Assembly (NCBI GenBank): GCA_959347315.1 | Contig: OY365810.1 | Span: 7,456,598-7,520,597 of the forward strand | DNA length: 64,000 nucleotides | Reading direction: 5' to 3' | Source: Bimastos eiseni | Lineage: Eukaryota > Annelida > Clitellata > Crassiclitellata > Lumbricidae | Shown here: piece after piece, positions 45,901-57,876 of the stretch | How positions within the stretch are numbered: the stretch's first letter is position 1 | How the letters are laid out: every line of letters starts with the position of its first letter | Position numbers and translations under genes: made by a program | The notes under the pieces: generated by a model | The model's database searches: none | Seen by the model: only the letters and a program-made list of their open reading frames with translations | Told to the model about the DNA's origin: nothing

Positions 45901-48345
45901 TAAATTGCATTGATTGATTGATTGATTGAATGAATAATCTTTATTTAGCGAATAAAATAACATTTCAAATAAAAATCTGCAGAACACCTATACCCTTATT
46001 AAAAAACCTCAACAAATATTGCTAATCCTCTTGCCTGTATCTTGATTGTAAGACTCCTGTACTTTGGAAGCCATGTCAAGTAGTTGGTTGGAATTCTGCA
46101 AAAACACATTAATAATCAATTATTAATACGAAATCTCAAATATTATCTATAAAAAATAACAGCTTGATCCAAATAAACAAGATATTCAACTAGACAATTT
46201 AGACATAAGTAAATTTGTATACTAGTTTTGTATCATTCTATATTTAAGAACAAAAGGCTATAAAATAGCATCCATCCTACCAATAATGTTTTGATCTAAG
46301 AATTTTGCTTTGGAAAAAAATAAACTAGCATTTTCCTACAATTCCAAAATGTTATCTTGAATAGGCTGCTGGCAGATTTATTTATATCATGAAACTAGAA
46401 ATGTTCACGATCCTGCTATCACAGTCTGAGTAAAAATGTGGTATTTCATTTAATTATGACTTCTAGTAATGCTGGTATCCAATCAAGATTCTTCAACTGT
46501 TCTTTCTGATGCACTTACAGATCAATACAAAATGTTCAAACACCAGTGTCACTTGCAGAGTATATTTTGAAAGGGCAAATAGAGAGGGTATGAGTAATTA
46601 CAATTTGGCTGCACAGTTTTGATAGTAATAGAGTAACTAGACTCTCCTCCAATAATCATTCAATAGAGAAAATGCAGGTATCCACATGTTACAGTCACCA
46701 ATTACAAGCAACAAATAGTTCTCTGTAAAGTGGGAAGAAATTCAATGTACCCTCAGTTTTCATTATCACCAAAATCGGACTTCCCTCCTCTCCCTTCCCC
46801 CCATTCAGCACTGCAGTTACCTTGACCGCCAACTGTCCCTGTACTGGAATTACATACCATCAGATGGGTCTATGTATTTTTGGACATCCAGCTTGTCTCT
46901 TCCAGTTGGTGGAGAGGATGAAAATCAATAGCAGCAGTAGTTTCAGTTTAATGACACTGTGTGATAATAAAACTCATTAGTGTTGCCGTCCCTCTTTATT
47001 CAGGCGTAACACTGAACACTTCCAAAGTGCAAGTAGTGGCTTTGTTACCTCATCGTGTAAGCAAAGAAAATTTTTATAAAAAGTACCTGAAGCTTGACGT
47101 AAAGACATGATCTGCAAAGCTCATCACAGGCAAACAGAGCCACTGCATTGTCAATATAAGATGGAAGAGGAATAAGGGCCGTCTTTTTTTTGTTGGTAGC
47201 ATTTGTGCATCCCAATTGCCACAGAGAAAACTCATTTCCCTGCAGAGATGGAAATTCATTGTGGAGTGTCTCTGCGAAGTACAATGGATCAGAATTTCTC
47301 ATGTCAAACATCACTTTCTTCTTTTCAAATATTTCTGCTGTAAAGACAACAAAGCAAATGATCTTCTGTGACAGATCACCATTATCATTATCATTATCAT
47401 TACCATTATCATTATCGTTGTATGTAATTATGTACATTGACCTGGCAGTACTGCTAACGTGCATTTTATATCTCTTCGTAAAATAAATAATTATATGCAA
47501 ACATTAGCAATATCAAAAGCTTCACATAATAATAATAATAATGATAATATTAATTTCAATAGCAGCATGACAACAGCCTTTGGCTAAACTTTTATATAAG
47601 AGGGATTAATCTTATCTTGGGAACAGAATATACTACCCTCCATGCTATTGAACACCTCTGAGTATCAAAACTTGAAGGAAAAGGGCAGCTCCATATAATA
47701 AAAACCAAGAGGTCAAAATGGATATAAATTGTTATAACTTCATTTGCCTGGATCCCCCATCAGCATTGCAATGTCAGTGTTCTTATTATTAGCCGAGTTC
47801 TTCGTAGCATCACTATAACACTTTTTTACACATTTTCTGTCACAACTAGGTAACATTTTTGTAAAAACATGGTCTGACAGCCTGACAAAAATACAGATGG
47901 TCAGATTATTTTCAAGATTATAAAAACCCTGTGATTTCAAAATATTAGCTTCAAGATAAGCTTCTTCTATTGGAGTAATTTTGTCTTTATATTGATGTAG
48001 ATTATAGCCACAATAATCCTGAAATGGCATAATTGAACTAGACGATGAGTAACGTAATGCAAAGTATATTTAGCATTACTGCTACCTCATACAAGTAATC
48101 AGTTGGGACAAAATAACTAGTTACCATAAAGCTACCACAAAATAGTAACAATTAACAAATAATGCAGTAACGCAGAAACGCACAACATTGTTCCTGTTAG
48201 AGAATGGCTTACGTTTATTTCTCAGTATGTTACGGTCAATCCTCTCCAATGTGGCATCTTTGACAATGGTGATCCTGAAGGATCTGTACTTGTGATACCG
48301 ACTTCGTTTGGTAGTCACCTGCCTCCTCACCGGCACTGCCGCAAG
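36577..48345 (-). CDS. Tandem-CARD protein, copy C (at least 10 coding exons)
   Basis: Coding exons in 5'-3' order: 48213-48345, 47087-47337, 46035-46095, 45511-45574, 43178-43266, 42345-42530, 41045-41190, 40610-40670, 40133-40402, 36577-36965. They join in frame for 549 residues plus an unseen or unclear start, perhaps at 53583 and above. Order and phases match copy B except that the 124-residue Ser/Thr/Pro exon is missing. Features: conserved N-terminal domain, basic RHRKKRKF, acidic linker, then two CARD-like domains. The frame is open throughout and splice sites are intact, so it looks functional. Two LINE fragments, a SINE and other repeats sit in its introns. Expected role: CARD-mediated assembly in innate signalling (inference). 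Confidence 0.78.
37043..37255 (+). mobile_element. tRNA-derived SINE, copy 1
   Basis: The head TTAGAGCGGTCGGC and the B-box-like GGTTCGACCCT (37099-37109) mark a tRNA-related pol III promoter. The body (CTTGAGCAAATCCTTTG, GAAGAAGG) is shared with 44765-44982 in the opposite orientation. It lies in the last intron of CARD gene C. Confidence 0.85.
37555..39020 (-). mobile_element. Decayed non-LTR retrotransposon (RT region)
   Basis: Read on the minus strand, successive fragments follow the order of a reverse transcriptase: LKQWSILFIL and DFRPISVTTILSSLLE; IALDFPKAFDTFGHAYLAEW; ASIVHGSVI; LGVIMTEHLSFEPHINRICC; YLPEDVHAFEHLSRLADAGL. Several frameshifts separate them. A short tail of another LINE (38895-38945) appears inserted near the 5' side. 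Confidence 0.85.
39021..40132. other. Intron of CARD gene C, no gene seen
   Basis: 39030-39420 is GC-richer and probably a decayed repeat, with no enzyme motif recognised. 39730-40130 resembles 19640-19980 of copy B, the homologous intron. Confidence 0.5.
40133..40402 (-). CDS. CARD gene C: first CARD-like domain
   Basis: Encodes AESLTNVITKHMEFLADRID, then LTMAEFHQIRSQPSTIEDRN and LLQYVIDKNKADNLTAALEK. Almost the same as copy B. The acceptor has moved to CTATCAAG, trimming five residues in frame. Donor GTAAGT-like after SDGG. Confidence 0.82.
41435..41510 (+). mobile_element. LINE 3' tail with (GATT)n
   Basis: GCCTCTGAGTAGATATCTTGAAG followed by GGCGCTATAT and five GATT units is the terminal tail of a 5'-truncated LINE. 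A near-copy ends at about 45930. Confidence 0.7.
41794..42066 (-). mobile_element. Non-LTR retrotransposon C-terminal fragment
   Basis: The frame reads INPYQTRSVHSFRPIFCHTT and RQFAVKYNGPLIWN, the usual end of LINE reverse-transcriptase ORFs. It lies between two exons of CARD gene C. It is separated from the fragment at 43488-44600 by two host exons, so it is an independent insertion. Confidence 0.8.
43488..44600 (-). mobile_element. Non-LTR retrotransposon RT fragment
   Basis: Minus-strand pieces GIDDLDLCLVKPHIGFMAHV, IKTARIIPIYKRGEQMN, SQFGFQAGRSPSMGLMAMYD and FYVSKAFDTVNHHILFIKLE follow the order of the RT fingers and palm. Frames are broken. Inserted in an intron of CARD gene C. Confidence 0.85.
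44765..44982 (-). mobile_element. tRNA-derived SINE, copy 2
   Basis: Opposite-strand relative of 37043-37255. It has the head GTGACACAGTGGCTGATTGG, a B-box-like GTTCGACCCT and the same body, followed by an (ATA)n tail on its 3' side. The fuller head here shows the tRNA-like 5' end. Confidence 0.87.
45150..45345 (+). mobile_element. CR1/L2-like LINE 3' end with (ATTAC)n tail
   Basis: Encodes WNSFPFALRKELLSFPCCL-like end of the RT ORF, then the tail GAGCACCTCTGATTCGAGTG, GGCGCTATATAAG and three ATTAC units. It is 5'-truncated and is the same family as 29690-30600. Confidence 0.75.
45860..45935 (+). mobile_element. LINE 3' tail with (GATT)n, second copy
   Basis: GGGAGCGCCTCTGAATAGTT, GGCGCTATATAAATTGCATT and GATT repeats. 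Near-copy of 41435-41510, in an intron of CARD gene C. Confidence 0.7.
47087..47337 (-). CDS. CARD gene C exon with conserved N-terminal domain
   Basis: Encodes EIFEKKKVMFDMRNSDPLYF and SCLYVKLQ, the same 251-base length and phases as 25732-25982. It is followed directly, by phase logic, by 46035-46095. Confidence 0.8.
48213..48345 (-). CDS. CARD gene C exon, basic N-terminal region
   Basis: Encodes LAAVPVRRQVTTKRSRYHKY and IVKDATLERIDRNILRNK. It lacks the Met present in copy B, so an upstream exon must supply the start. Acceptor CTTGAAG, donor GTAAGC. Confidence 0.78.
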
Positions 48346-48443
48346 CTTCAAGAAATAATTACATACACTGTTCAGTGTCCTAGACATATAAAGCCATTCA
48401 TAGATGCACAAGTAAATACAAACATTCATATAAACATAGAAAG

Positions 48444-48705
<262 letters not shown>

Positions 48706-49769
48706 AAATAAAACAAGAATGAACAACATAAGGCAATATGCAATGAGTTTCAACTGATAATGAGATCAAGAACGAGCTGCCAGGCATGAGGAGTTAAAGA
48801 CTTCAGTTGAGGACTATTTCTTTCTACTGTATCTAGAAATATCTGAAAGTACTGGAATAATCGGGAGAATGTCTCACCACCTCCTCGGCAATCCTAGTTA
48901 ATTATATTTTGTAATAGTTCATAATTATTCACTTATCGTAACTGCATTTTGTTTTCATTGATCTGTCTGTAACATATAATCATTTTGGGGGAAAACAGAT
49001 TGAGGCGGAGTTGATTGATTGGTTCCTGTATGCATCTAAGATTTTATATAGCACATATCAAGAACCTCTATCCTCTGCACATTCATTTTTAAACAAATGA
49101 CAGTCTACAGCTGATGAAAGCAGACATTTGAAGACAATACAAAGCAGAAACTAGTGAGATAATAGCACTCACATTAGATACCTCTACACATGTCTGTCAG
49201 GCTTAATAATATAATACTTTACAAAGAAATTGACAACAACAGACATGCAAATTAGTTAATTATAAAATCAAATCTGGACACAGTATCTGGCTACAGATCA
49301 CCTTAGCTATTACCATGATGTCTGCTCAAAGCATCTATTAACTAACATGTAATGGTATAGCCATATAAGCTGGTATGTTTCCATGGGAAAAATCAATGTG
49401 AGAAGATGTTTATTCATTTGATTTTTGAACACACACTAGAATTTGTAAAGTAAAATCATCTCAAACAATACTCAGTCTCCAATTGTATATTTTAATAAAA
49501 TTTCATGCCTTTCGCTGGCTTTATACCTAGATAATTTTATCATAAATTCCAGATACAAGTATTAATGAAAGTTTTAAGTAAAAACTATTTTCAATAAATT
49601 ATACCAGTGCCACCTCTCAAACCCCAGCCCCATATATTCACTTGGGAAAGTTTAGTTCAACTAAATGAATTTGCTCACCAACATGATCTTATCTGTTATT
49701 CAAAATACCAAATAAAATGTATGTGATTCACATTCGTGAGAAACTTGAACAATCTATGCTAATGCTCGG

Positions 49770-50225
49770 TCCAGCTTCTATCACTTGCAGCAACTATGCG
49801 CCATCCGACGATGTGTGTCTTCGACCATTTTTTCGACCATGGTTTATGCCTTAATATGTTCCCACATTGACTACTGAAACTCATTACTCATCGGCCTACC
49901 AAAATTCCGCCTCACTCCGCTCCAGTCTGTACTCAATGCAGCTGCTCGCATATTTCTATTTTCATGACTCCACATCTTCATTGGCTTCCCTTGACTGATA
50001 GGATTCATTTCAAAGTTCTCTTTCTTACATTCAAAGCGTTGTTGGGTCAAGCTCCACTCTATCTATGTGAACTTATCAGGAAACCTATCTCAGCTACCAC
50101 CGGACATCCTCTCCGATTTTTAGTCTGTCACGATCTTCTAGTACTGCAGTCTAGAACTGCCACAGCTCAGCATCGTGCCTACACCTCTGTTGGCCTTTCG
50201 CTATGAAACAGCCTTCCTGCTGTGA
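49770..50225 (+). mobile_element. Non-LTR retrotransposon 3' fragment
   Basis: Frame-broken plus-strand RT end: TPHLHWLPLTDRIHFKVLFL, FKALLGQAPLYLCELI, then RTATAQHRAYTSVGLSL. The upstream part has the MQLLA-like and Y.HSSA remnants in other frames. Confidence 0.85.
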
Positions 50226-50347
50226 CTCGTGTCTAGCATAAATAAATTTAAATAATAATAATGATAATAAAGTTTAACATTGAGTGGAAACTGCCTGCAA
50301 AGCATTTCACTCAAATGATCATCGAAACAGCAGAAACTGCAACTAAC

Positions 50348-51990
50348 CATCGATGCATCTGGTACGGCTGTGATGCTTGGGGCCGTCGTGACACTGATGA
50401 CCTGGGTCGACGCACTGACAGGCAACAGCGCCACCCCAAGGTTCGCTACGGATGCAGGCGGAGCCCGGATGCCGTCAATCGACACCTCGTTGCAGTAAAG
50501 CGACTGCCGTAGAAGTGGAAGACTTTTCTGCAAAAATACTTCAATTTCTTAAGATCATTTTAGTCAGCAGAAACACAAAAATAAAATATCGTTGTTAGAG
50601 CATTTCCAGCCGATGGAAAGACTCGAAGGCTTTTCTCTAATATGTATTGCAGTGTAAACAATTGCCAAATTTATTCATAAATATCATTTATATTACTATT
50701 ATAAAAATTAGTACATTACCATACTTTTGGAATAAACAAGAATGATTTTTAGTTTAATATTGTTGCTGCTCATTACTTCGATAACTTACTTGTCATGCTT
50801 TAGAAAATGCCCTTCTCATTACTTAACTAAGTTCTTTATATAGTTCACTAAGCAAGGTCATAATGAGTTTTTGATGTGACTGCTGGAACCAGGCTTCTTC
50901 TGCAGCATCATTTTCGTTAATTCACCTTCTTAAGCTGAATCAAAGTTTCAATTTTAGTGCCAGAACATGAGAACCACTGCCATACACTGGAACGTTCTTA
51001 TAATATGCTCAATAACGATGCAAACTCTGATATAACATGATCGAAAACGTAGATCCCCTTCAAAATCAGCCTTAGAAAACCTCACGACAAAACAGTCTTG
51101 ACATGATAACTAAAGACGGTGTTACAATGAGTTACTGGAATATGCAAATCAAATTACCTGCAGATATGCAACAAGGTATGGCTGTGGACTGGACTTCAAC
51201 TCCTTCTGCAACCAGTCAGTGAAATCCTTTGGTTCGACATTTCCATCCTGAAAGAAAAGCAGCCATTAACCATTTAAATTCTGTTAGCAAAATAATGTTC
51301 ACAAGACAGCCGTGAAGCATGGAAATCGAAGTTGAAATGAAAAGGCAGAAATTCTTACCCACTCTCAGCGCTATGCATTCAAATAGAATTCAATGTTTTT
51401 CACCACTGTCAAATATGTGCAGGAAATCTGTATGTTCATAAGTCACAAGAGTCGTATTTACATGTCACAACCAGTAGCAAAACCATTAAAAAGCAAAGCC
51501 TCAAGTAAAATGTACACGAATCGAAACAAAACTGCAATGGTCCTACATTCTCCTCAGCTCTTCTCGTCCTCTGTTTCAGAAACGCTCAAATTATAAGAAG
51601 CTCTAAAAGAGAGAAGACGGAAATAGGAATGAGCAGAGAATGGCTTACACATCAAGTTGCAGCAGTACATGTATTTAGGCAATAGGTCTTGTTCTTGTAA
51701 CGCCTGCCACAGTCGCATAGTAGTTGTCGTCTAATACCAACAATAGCTTCCCATGAATGACAAGACCAGAAGGACATCTTCTACACTTACGATAAGGTCT
51801 TGAATGAGATTTCTGACATTCCTGATAGTCTCCTCCGGCTGATTTGATGTCAGTTTCATTAATGTTGACAAGAAGTTCTTGCACTTGCGAACGTTCTCTG
51901 ACACATCCTTTACAGTAGGACTCGTCACCACACCAATGGCTGCCGATGCAGAACTTTCAGCAGCAGAAACAACAGACATCGGACGAGTAA
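50348..51990 (-). CDS. TAF4: TAF4-type TAFH (NHR1) domain, three exons, partial
   Basis: Exons 51791-51990, 51158-51247 and 50348-50527 join in frame: VSENVRKCKNFLSTLMKL, IRNVRNLIQDLI, then DGNVEPKDFTDWLQKELKSS, PQPYLVAYLQ, then KSLPLLRQSL. This is the TAFH domain of TFIID subunit TAF4; the SSPQPYLV motif separates it from the ETO/RUNX1T1 NHR1. TAFH binds transcription-factor peptides in the nucleus. The Gln-rich N-terminus and the histone-fold C-terminus of TAF4 are not seen in this window. The third exon can end at GTTAGT (phase 0) or run to a stop at 50201. All splice sites look intact. It sits on the same strand inside the putative first intron of CARD gene C. It is either a partial duplicate of TAF4, a short independent gene or a donor of a domain to the CARD gene. 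Confidence 0.75.
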
Positions 51991-52629
51991 CTGGTAACAT
52001 ACAAAGAAAAGACAGCAGACATCGATCATCAGTCACTTAAACGACCAACGAAATTTCTACCATCAAATTGCAGACTTTATGCTATAAACATTTGCTAGAC
52101 ACCCTCAACCTAACCGCAAGCCCTGCAAGCAAGAATGCAGGAACCATCCACATACGACTGTTGGCAGGCATATCCCATAAATGTTAGCTGAATGATGTGT
52201 GCAGCTCATTCAACCTATCAGATTAGCTCAAGTCACAGGTTAGCCTACAGATGTTCAATTGTAATTGCAAATTTATATATTTATATAGCGCCACCTCAGG
52301 ATAGATATAGATCCATCAGACCACACGCTTAACATAAGGGTAATGCATAAACATGACCAGAGAAGTCTCCCAAGCTGCACTTCCATAGTTGTAATGACTG
52401 TGGAAGGATGAAGGACCAAGGGGTACAGAGGTTCTCAGTATGTACAGCCAATATGTCCAAGGACAAAATTAGCAAAATTATGGATAAATCTTCTGTGACC
52501 GAAATTTCGGCTGCAATACCAAAAGAATGTTACTTCTACGGCCGAACACAAAAAATTGAGCAAGTAAAGACATCTGTGTAAGCGCAATCTTTGGCACAAG
52601 TGCTCTGTTAAAAACACACACAAAAATTT

Positions 52630-52800
52630 TAATATGCATTTTGAGGGATGGTAATGGTCAGGTTAAGCATCGTGAGGGTCGGCTAGGGTCAGGTTAGTAG
52701 TCGTCAAGGTCGTTTAGAGTTTGGGTCAGGGTCGTTTTTTGACATATGCAAAGAACTTTCGGCCGCAGAAGTTATTTTTCCGCGTGTCGAGAGGCCGATG
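52630..52800. repeat. GGTCAGGTTAG/GGTCG low-complexity tract
   Basis: Loosely repeated words GGGTCAGGTTAG and GTCGTTTAG. No coding content. Confidence 0.5.
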
Positions 52801-53039
52801 TTTTAGCCGCAGAGGCTTCATGCTAAACTTATATCTGAATTTACTGCCAGCAAACTCAAAGGTATGCCTACTTATCTATGGATATATGTAAGCAAACAGT
52901 TATCAGATAAGCAGACAGGTTACATTACAACTCAAAACGAACAATTTTTGTCCTCAGTATAATTTTTCATGACCAATAACGACATTATCTGACTTTCCGA
53001 GCAATTACAAAATTCTTTGACATTCCAAAATATTCCAGG

Positions 53040-53275
53040 TTGTTCAGAAGAGCGGAATCTAAGATGGGCTATTGTTTTCCCTACATTTAAGAAACCTAAC
53101 CTTGACCTGAATGAATGTCAAACTTACCAAGTTTATCTCTAACCTCGTTTCTCTCCCAAACTCTTGACAAAACTCAGTCCAAACTTCTACCCTTACCTTG
53201 AACAGTTTGGGTTCCTGACCCCAGCCAATCTGTGTTCTGATGTCATGGAAACTGCTCTGTTATCTCGCCTCTGAT
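53040..53275 (+). mobile_element. Non-LTR retrotransposon RT fragment
   Basis: Plus-strand remnants WAIVFPTFKKPNLDLNE, LLTKLSPNFYPYLEQFGFL and ETALL match the RT fingers region (usual form 'P..KK..LD..E...YRPIS'). Frame-broken. Confidence 0.75.
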
Positions 53276-53582
53276 ATCTACTCACAGCCATTAATAAGTC
53301 TCCTAGCCTGCAGCATCCTACCGTACCTTACCTAAAATGCAGAATTACCAAATTAAGACCATATATCTAAAAGTCGATGATGATAAGTTCTGATAACCTA
53401 AGAAAAGTCCCTTGTTTAGAGATAAATAAGAGGACGTATCAGCCAAGGAACCAAAGTTTCTGCCATAAGGTACGGTAGAATGCAGCAGGCTAGGAGACTT
53501 GATTCGCTTAGTTTCATGCTTAAAACTACTGATACTCGCAGTGAACAACGCAAAAATAGTAAAACGGTGTATCAACACTTAC

Positions 53583-53625
53583 GAAATCGACAGCTTCAAA
53601 AGTTCTTGTTAAAAATACTGTCGTT
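53583..53625 (-). other. Possible first-exon remnant of CARD gene C
   Basis: Minus-strand TVFLTRTFEAVDF ends at a GTAAGT donor in phase 0 and resembles the end of exon 1 of copy B. The following intron start GTGTTGATACA is also shared. Upstream, an ATG ATT AAA near the expected start runs into a stop, so the start codon of copy C is unresolved. Confidence 0.4.
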
Positions 53626-56300
53626 CGATTTGAAGTAATACAAAGATGTACAACAAGTGGAATACTTTGTTTGTACATGCCTTTCGATTGTAGGCGTTTT
53701 TATTAAAGAAAATTCTTACTTACTTTGTTTAATCATGGTCCTTGCATGGGTTATAATGTTTTTGACTCTGGTTTTTCCCCAAGGACCAGGCCCGTTCTCC
53801 ACATGTTTGGAAAGTCCTCAACGTCTTGTTTTTGGCGATAATCGGCAGAGGGAATGTCCACATCTTGTTGACATAACAAACCGATTCGTTAGCTTTTAAC
53901 TATGAAGGAAAATTGATGAATAACGATTGCAGCAAAATATAAAATAGAAGCAAAATTTAGATTGGGCGACATCTATGTTTAAGAGTGAAACGTGTACACA
54001 AAAGATCCGCCATCTTTGTGTACACGGACTTTTGAAGAAATAAAATTCCTTGGGTTTTTCCATAATGTATAGTGGTTGCAATTCATAGACATCTTGGATT
54101 AAAGTAATATATGATGTCTATTTTCAATTCCGGAATTTCCGATTGCAGGAATCCGGAAGTTCCGGTCTTTCATAAACACCGAATTTCAGGAATTTTTCAA
54201 ACTTGAAATCAGGAATTTAGGAAGTGAAATTATGCGTCTGAATGGCAGTTATTGTCATGATTCATGCGGAAATTCTCAAAACAGTCAATAAGAACTTGCT
54301 GAAAGGTTGTACCCCTAGGCCCATCAGGACGGTGATGTAAGTCACACAATGTCACACAATGTCATGTTACACCTATGAATTCCGCATCATTGCCTAATTC
54401 TAGCGCAGGCAGCAAAGAGTGTGAGGCCATGCAGGCGACATTCGCAGCAACAAACAAAACGTTGTCTGTCGAAGATTAAATGGATTTAGCAATTCGGGGG
54501 TTCCCTTTGTGAACCAATGACAAATAACCGGCCAAGTTATTTGTCAAGAGATGATGTCGACACTTTTTGAAAAGGGTATACCGCTAGGGTAGTGGGCGTT
54601 ATCTGCCACTAGTGTAAGCCCTATATGTGACTAGTGTAGAAGCTGAACGGGCGTTTTCTGCCGCCGGCGTTTTCTGCTCCTGGTTGATGAAACTCATTTG
54701 ACGCGATCATTGTTCTTAATTCCTGCGTTCATATTTTCAGAAGCATGCCTGATGGATTCACGGTCATGGTCTCATGAATCATTCATGAACACCGTCTGTT
54801 CTAAGTATGCAACTTTTTGTCTATGTCTGTGACCATTGTCATTAAGTTTTAACTTTGATACGTTGCGTTACGAAACTTGACGCTGTATATCCATGTTGGC
54901 CTATTCTAGCTTGGTATAGACAAGTTAAGGAGGCATAAGATTATTGAATTGATTTTATAGTAGGGCCTATAGTGCGAATTGTATCTGTCCTAATTTCGCG
55001 TCATGGATAAATCAGGTATTTAAGGGGATCAGAAGAGTAGTATGTGTGAGAACCATACACTGCTATTTGGTGTTTTACTAGATCATAATAAGCTTAATTG
55101 TTCTTGAAGTTGTTGATCGAGGAATCCAAGCACCGTAGCTGTCACTTCACGCGCATCTCGATCCATGCGTTAATCACAGCTGCTGATGAAAAATCTTTGT
55201 TTATGCCTAATAACAGTGCGCTTTCTGTGTTCTTGAGGAGCTTCTATCTATGTAACTAAGTCCACAGCTTGAGAGAGGAACGAGCACAACTCTGTAAAAG
55301 CTGGCCTGCAACAATGACCTGCTGCGCGCTGAATAGGCCTAATCTGTTTGATAGTGCGCCTTAGAGTGATTATTTTCTTGAGGATCTTGAACGAAATGGT
55401 ACTCGTAATCGCTTCGGTTAGCCAGCTGGAGATATCTCAAAAACCGTTTTTAAAACTCTTCCTAGGACGAGGAATCGACTAGTAATTATTATTTATAATA
55501 GAGTTGCTATTAAACGAACTTTCGGAAGTTTCGGCACATCGATCGTATTTTATGTAGGTGTCTCCAAAAGTGCATAGGCCTATAGTGATGGTGGTCGAAC
55601 GACGTTCTTATTCCAATGACGTGTGTATTGATTTTTTTTAGCATGTGTGAACTATGTGTCGGTCAAGTCAAACAAACCTCACGATTTATGGCGTTGCAAA
55701 TCGGTGTGTGTAAGTTGTCGATTCCAAGGGCTTTATTCTCTGCTATACTTTGTTGAGCACTGCCAAAATTATGGCGGCCGTGTCAAAAAATTAACGGGTT
55801 ACATAGTTTTTACACCCCATCAACCTAGTTTCTGCATGGCCTTGACACGTTTCAGGAGGAAGCAGATAAATATCGACCAAATCAAAGAAAAATACAATAA
55901 TGGATTGAAATAAAAATAGGGGCATTGTTCTTATACGAAAGTATTTGACAAGAGCCAAGTAAACAGGTAAATGAAATAGTATTGTGTAGATTTGGGAACT
56001 AAATGGATGAAATTTCTTTGGGTGGTGTGTTGAGTACCGAGTGTTTGACATTTTGTACTTGGCTTGTTGATCTCTTGCCTCTTGGGTCATTGTTAACGTT
56101 AGGGCTAAACCGAGTAGACAATTTTTCCACCGCGTACCGAGTCCGAGTATTTGGATGAACTATTTGCCGGATCCCGGTACGAACCGAATAGTAGCGGCAA
56201 ATCTGGCCAGCGAGTAGTGGTGGCACTGGCCTTAAAACTTTGGTACGCAATAGCGACATACGCATCGAAGAATAGGTATACAGAAAAAATGACCACTCAG
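53626..56300. other. No gene recognised
   Basis: Unique-looking sequence with short frames only (for example 55647-55913 +, which I cannot identify). 53740-53775 resembles the sequence around the copy B start (29480-29500). 54120-54240 holds repeated TTCCGGAA and GGAATTT words. Confidence 0.4.
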
Positions 56301-56379
56301 CCTGGCGCTTGTTAATCATATTGCCGGGAATTCTGGGATATGCAAATGCGGTGGAGGCACGAACGAATACGACAGATTT

Positions 56380-57870
56380 GGCGGGTGCTTTGGTGGGAGG
56401 TTTGATGGGTGTTTTTATGGGTAAAACACCCATGGGCGATTTGATGGGTGTTTATGTGGGTGCTTTGTTGGGTGGTTTGGAGGGGATTTGATAGGTGCTT
56501 TAGTGGGAGGTTTGCTGGGTGTTTCGGTGAATGAATTGATGGGTACTTTGATGTGTGTTTTGGTGACTGATTTGATGGGTGTTTTGGTGGGTGATTTGAT
56601 GGGTGTTTATATGGCTGCGTTGATGGGTGGTTTAGAGCAGTGTTAATTTTGTTCACGAAACTAGAACTAGAACTAAATTAAATTGGTGATTGTTCATGAA
56701 AACGAGAACTAGAAAGAAATTAACAACTAGAACTAAATAAAAACGAAAAAGATTTCTGCAGAGCTAAATAAAAACGAAATTGAAATCCTGAACGAAAACT
56801 ATAGAAATTAAAAGCATCAATTTTTTTCCTTCCATGCTAATTCAAGTCAAATCCAAGATGAAGCATGAGGATCTGGAGCATTAAAAAGTTCAAATTTCTA
56901 GCAGCAAAGTTGAATGGAAGAGACATATAACTATTAAGTAGACATAACGTTGATATCACAATGGGAGAAATATCCAAGAAGAAATGGACAGATATTTATC
57001 AGAGGTGACAAAGTATAGACAATACCTCTAGATTTTGGTCCGAATAAAGGATGATTTATCCAACATTATAGCTCCTCTAGTTGAAGATCTTCTCGTAACC
57101 TCTGTCTTCCAGGCTAATGCTGAAAGGATTTTTTCTTTATGTAGACTTTTAACAGCAGGCAGACACAACAGAATGTTATAATCTTTGAGAATGCAAGCTT
57201 TTCTTAGGCTAAATTTGAATGGGTTATAAGAATACTCAATAAGCATCATTCCTAATAACTCATGGACAATGAATGACCTGGGTCTGATTTATTGTGGTTC
57301 TCTAAAGCAAGATCGAAAGATTAGACTGTGAACTAAAACCATAACTAAAATGATTGGATGAATAAAAACTAAACTAAAACGGAAATGATTTCACGAATAA
57401 AAACTAAACTAAAACTAAAATGATTTTCAGAAATGGAACTCGAACTAGAACTAAACTGAATCACATCAAAATGAACAAAAACTAAAACTAAAATGATTTC
57501 TTGAACGAAAATAACACTGATTTGATAGGTGCTTTAGCAGGTGTTTTAATGGGAGGTTTGATGGGTGTTTTGATGGGTGTTTTGGTGAATGAATTGATGG
57601 GTTCTTTGATGAGTGTTTCGATTCGGTGGGTGATTTGAAGGGTGCTTTGATGGGTCGTTTGATGGGTGATTTGGTGGGTGCTTTTTTGGGTGTCTTGGTT
57701 GGGTGATTTGGTGGGTGTTTTGATAGGTGGTTTGGTGGGTGATTTGGTTGGGTGGTTAGGTTGGTATTTTGTTTGGGTGCGTGGTTTGCTGGGTGCTTTA
57801 GTGGCTGATTTGGTGGGTTGGTTGGTGGGTTGTTTGTTCGGTGATTTACCTGGTTTGCAGTTACCATTAT
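56380..57870. repeat. GGGTG-TTTGATGG minisatellite, split by a hAT element
   Basis: Units of about 20-30 bases such as GGGTGATTTGATGGGTGTTT fill 56380-56637 and 57520-57870. Opposite-strand frames give Pro/Lys/Thr/His low-complexity peptides that are not genes. The middle part is the hAT element at 56638-57519. Confidence 0.9.
56638..57519 (+). mobile_element. hAT element with decayed transposase
   Basis: The left end CAGTGTTAATTTTGTTCACG and the right end CGTTCAAG...AACACTG (inverse CAGTGTTATTTTCGTTCAAG) are terminal inverted repeats. AACTAAAACTAAAATGA and ACTAGAACTAAA words crowd both ends. About 57050-57230 (+) reads VFQANAERIFSLCRLLTAGR and NRML, the hAT dimerisation region, with stops. 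No clean 8-bp target duplication is visible. Confidence 0.82.
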
Positions 57871-57876
57871 GTAAAT

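Noticed and set aside
55647..55913. Possible small gene (88 residues, plus strand)
   Set aside because: No recognisable motif, no splice context, no conserved neighbour; it may be chance.
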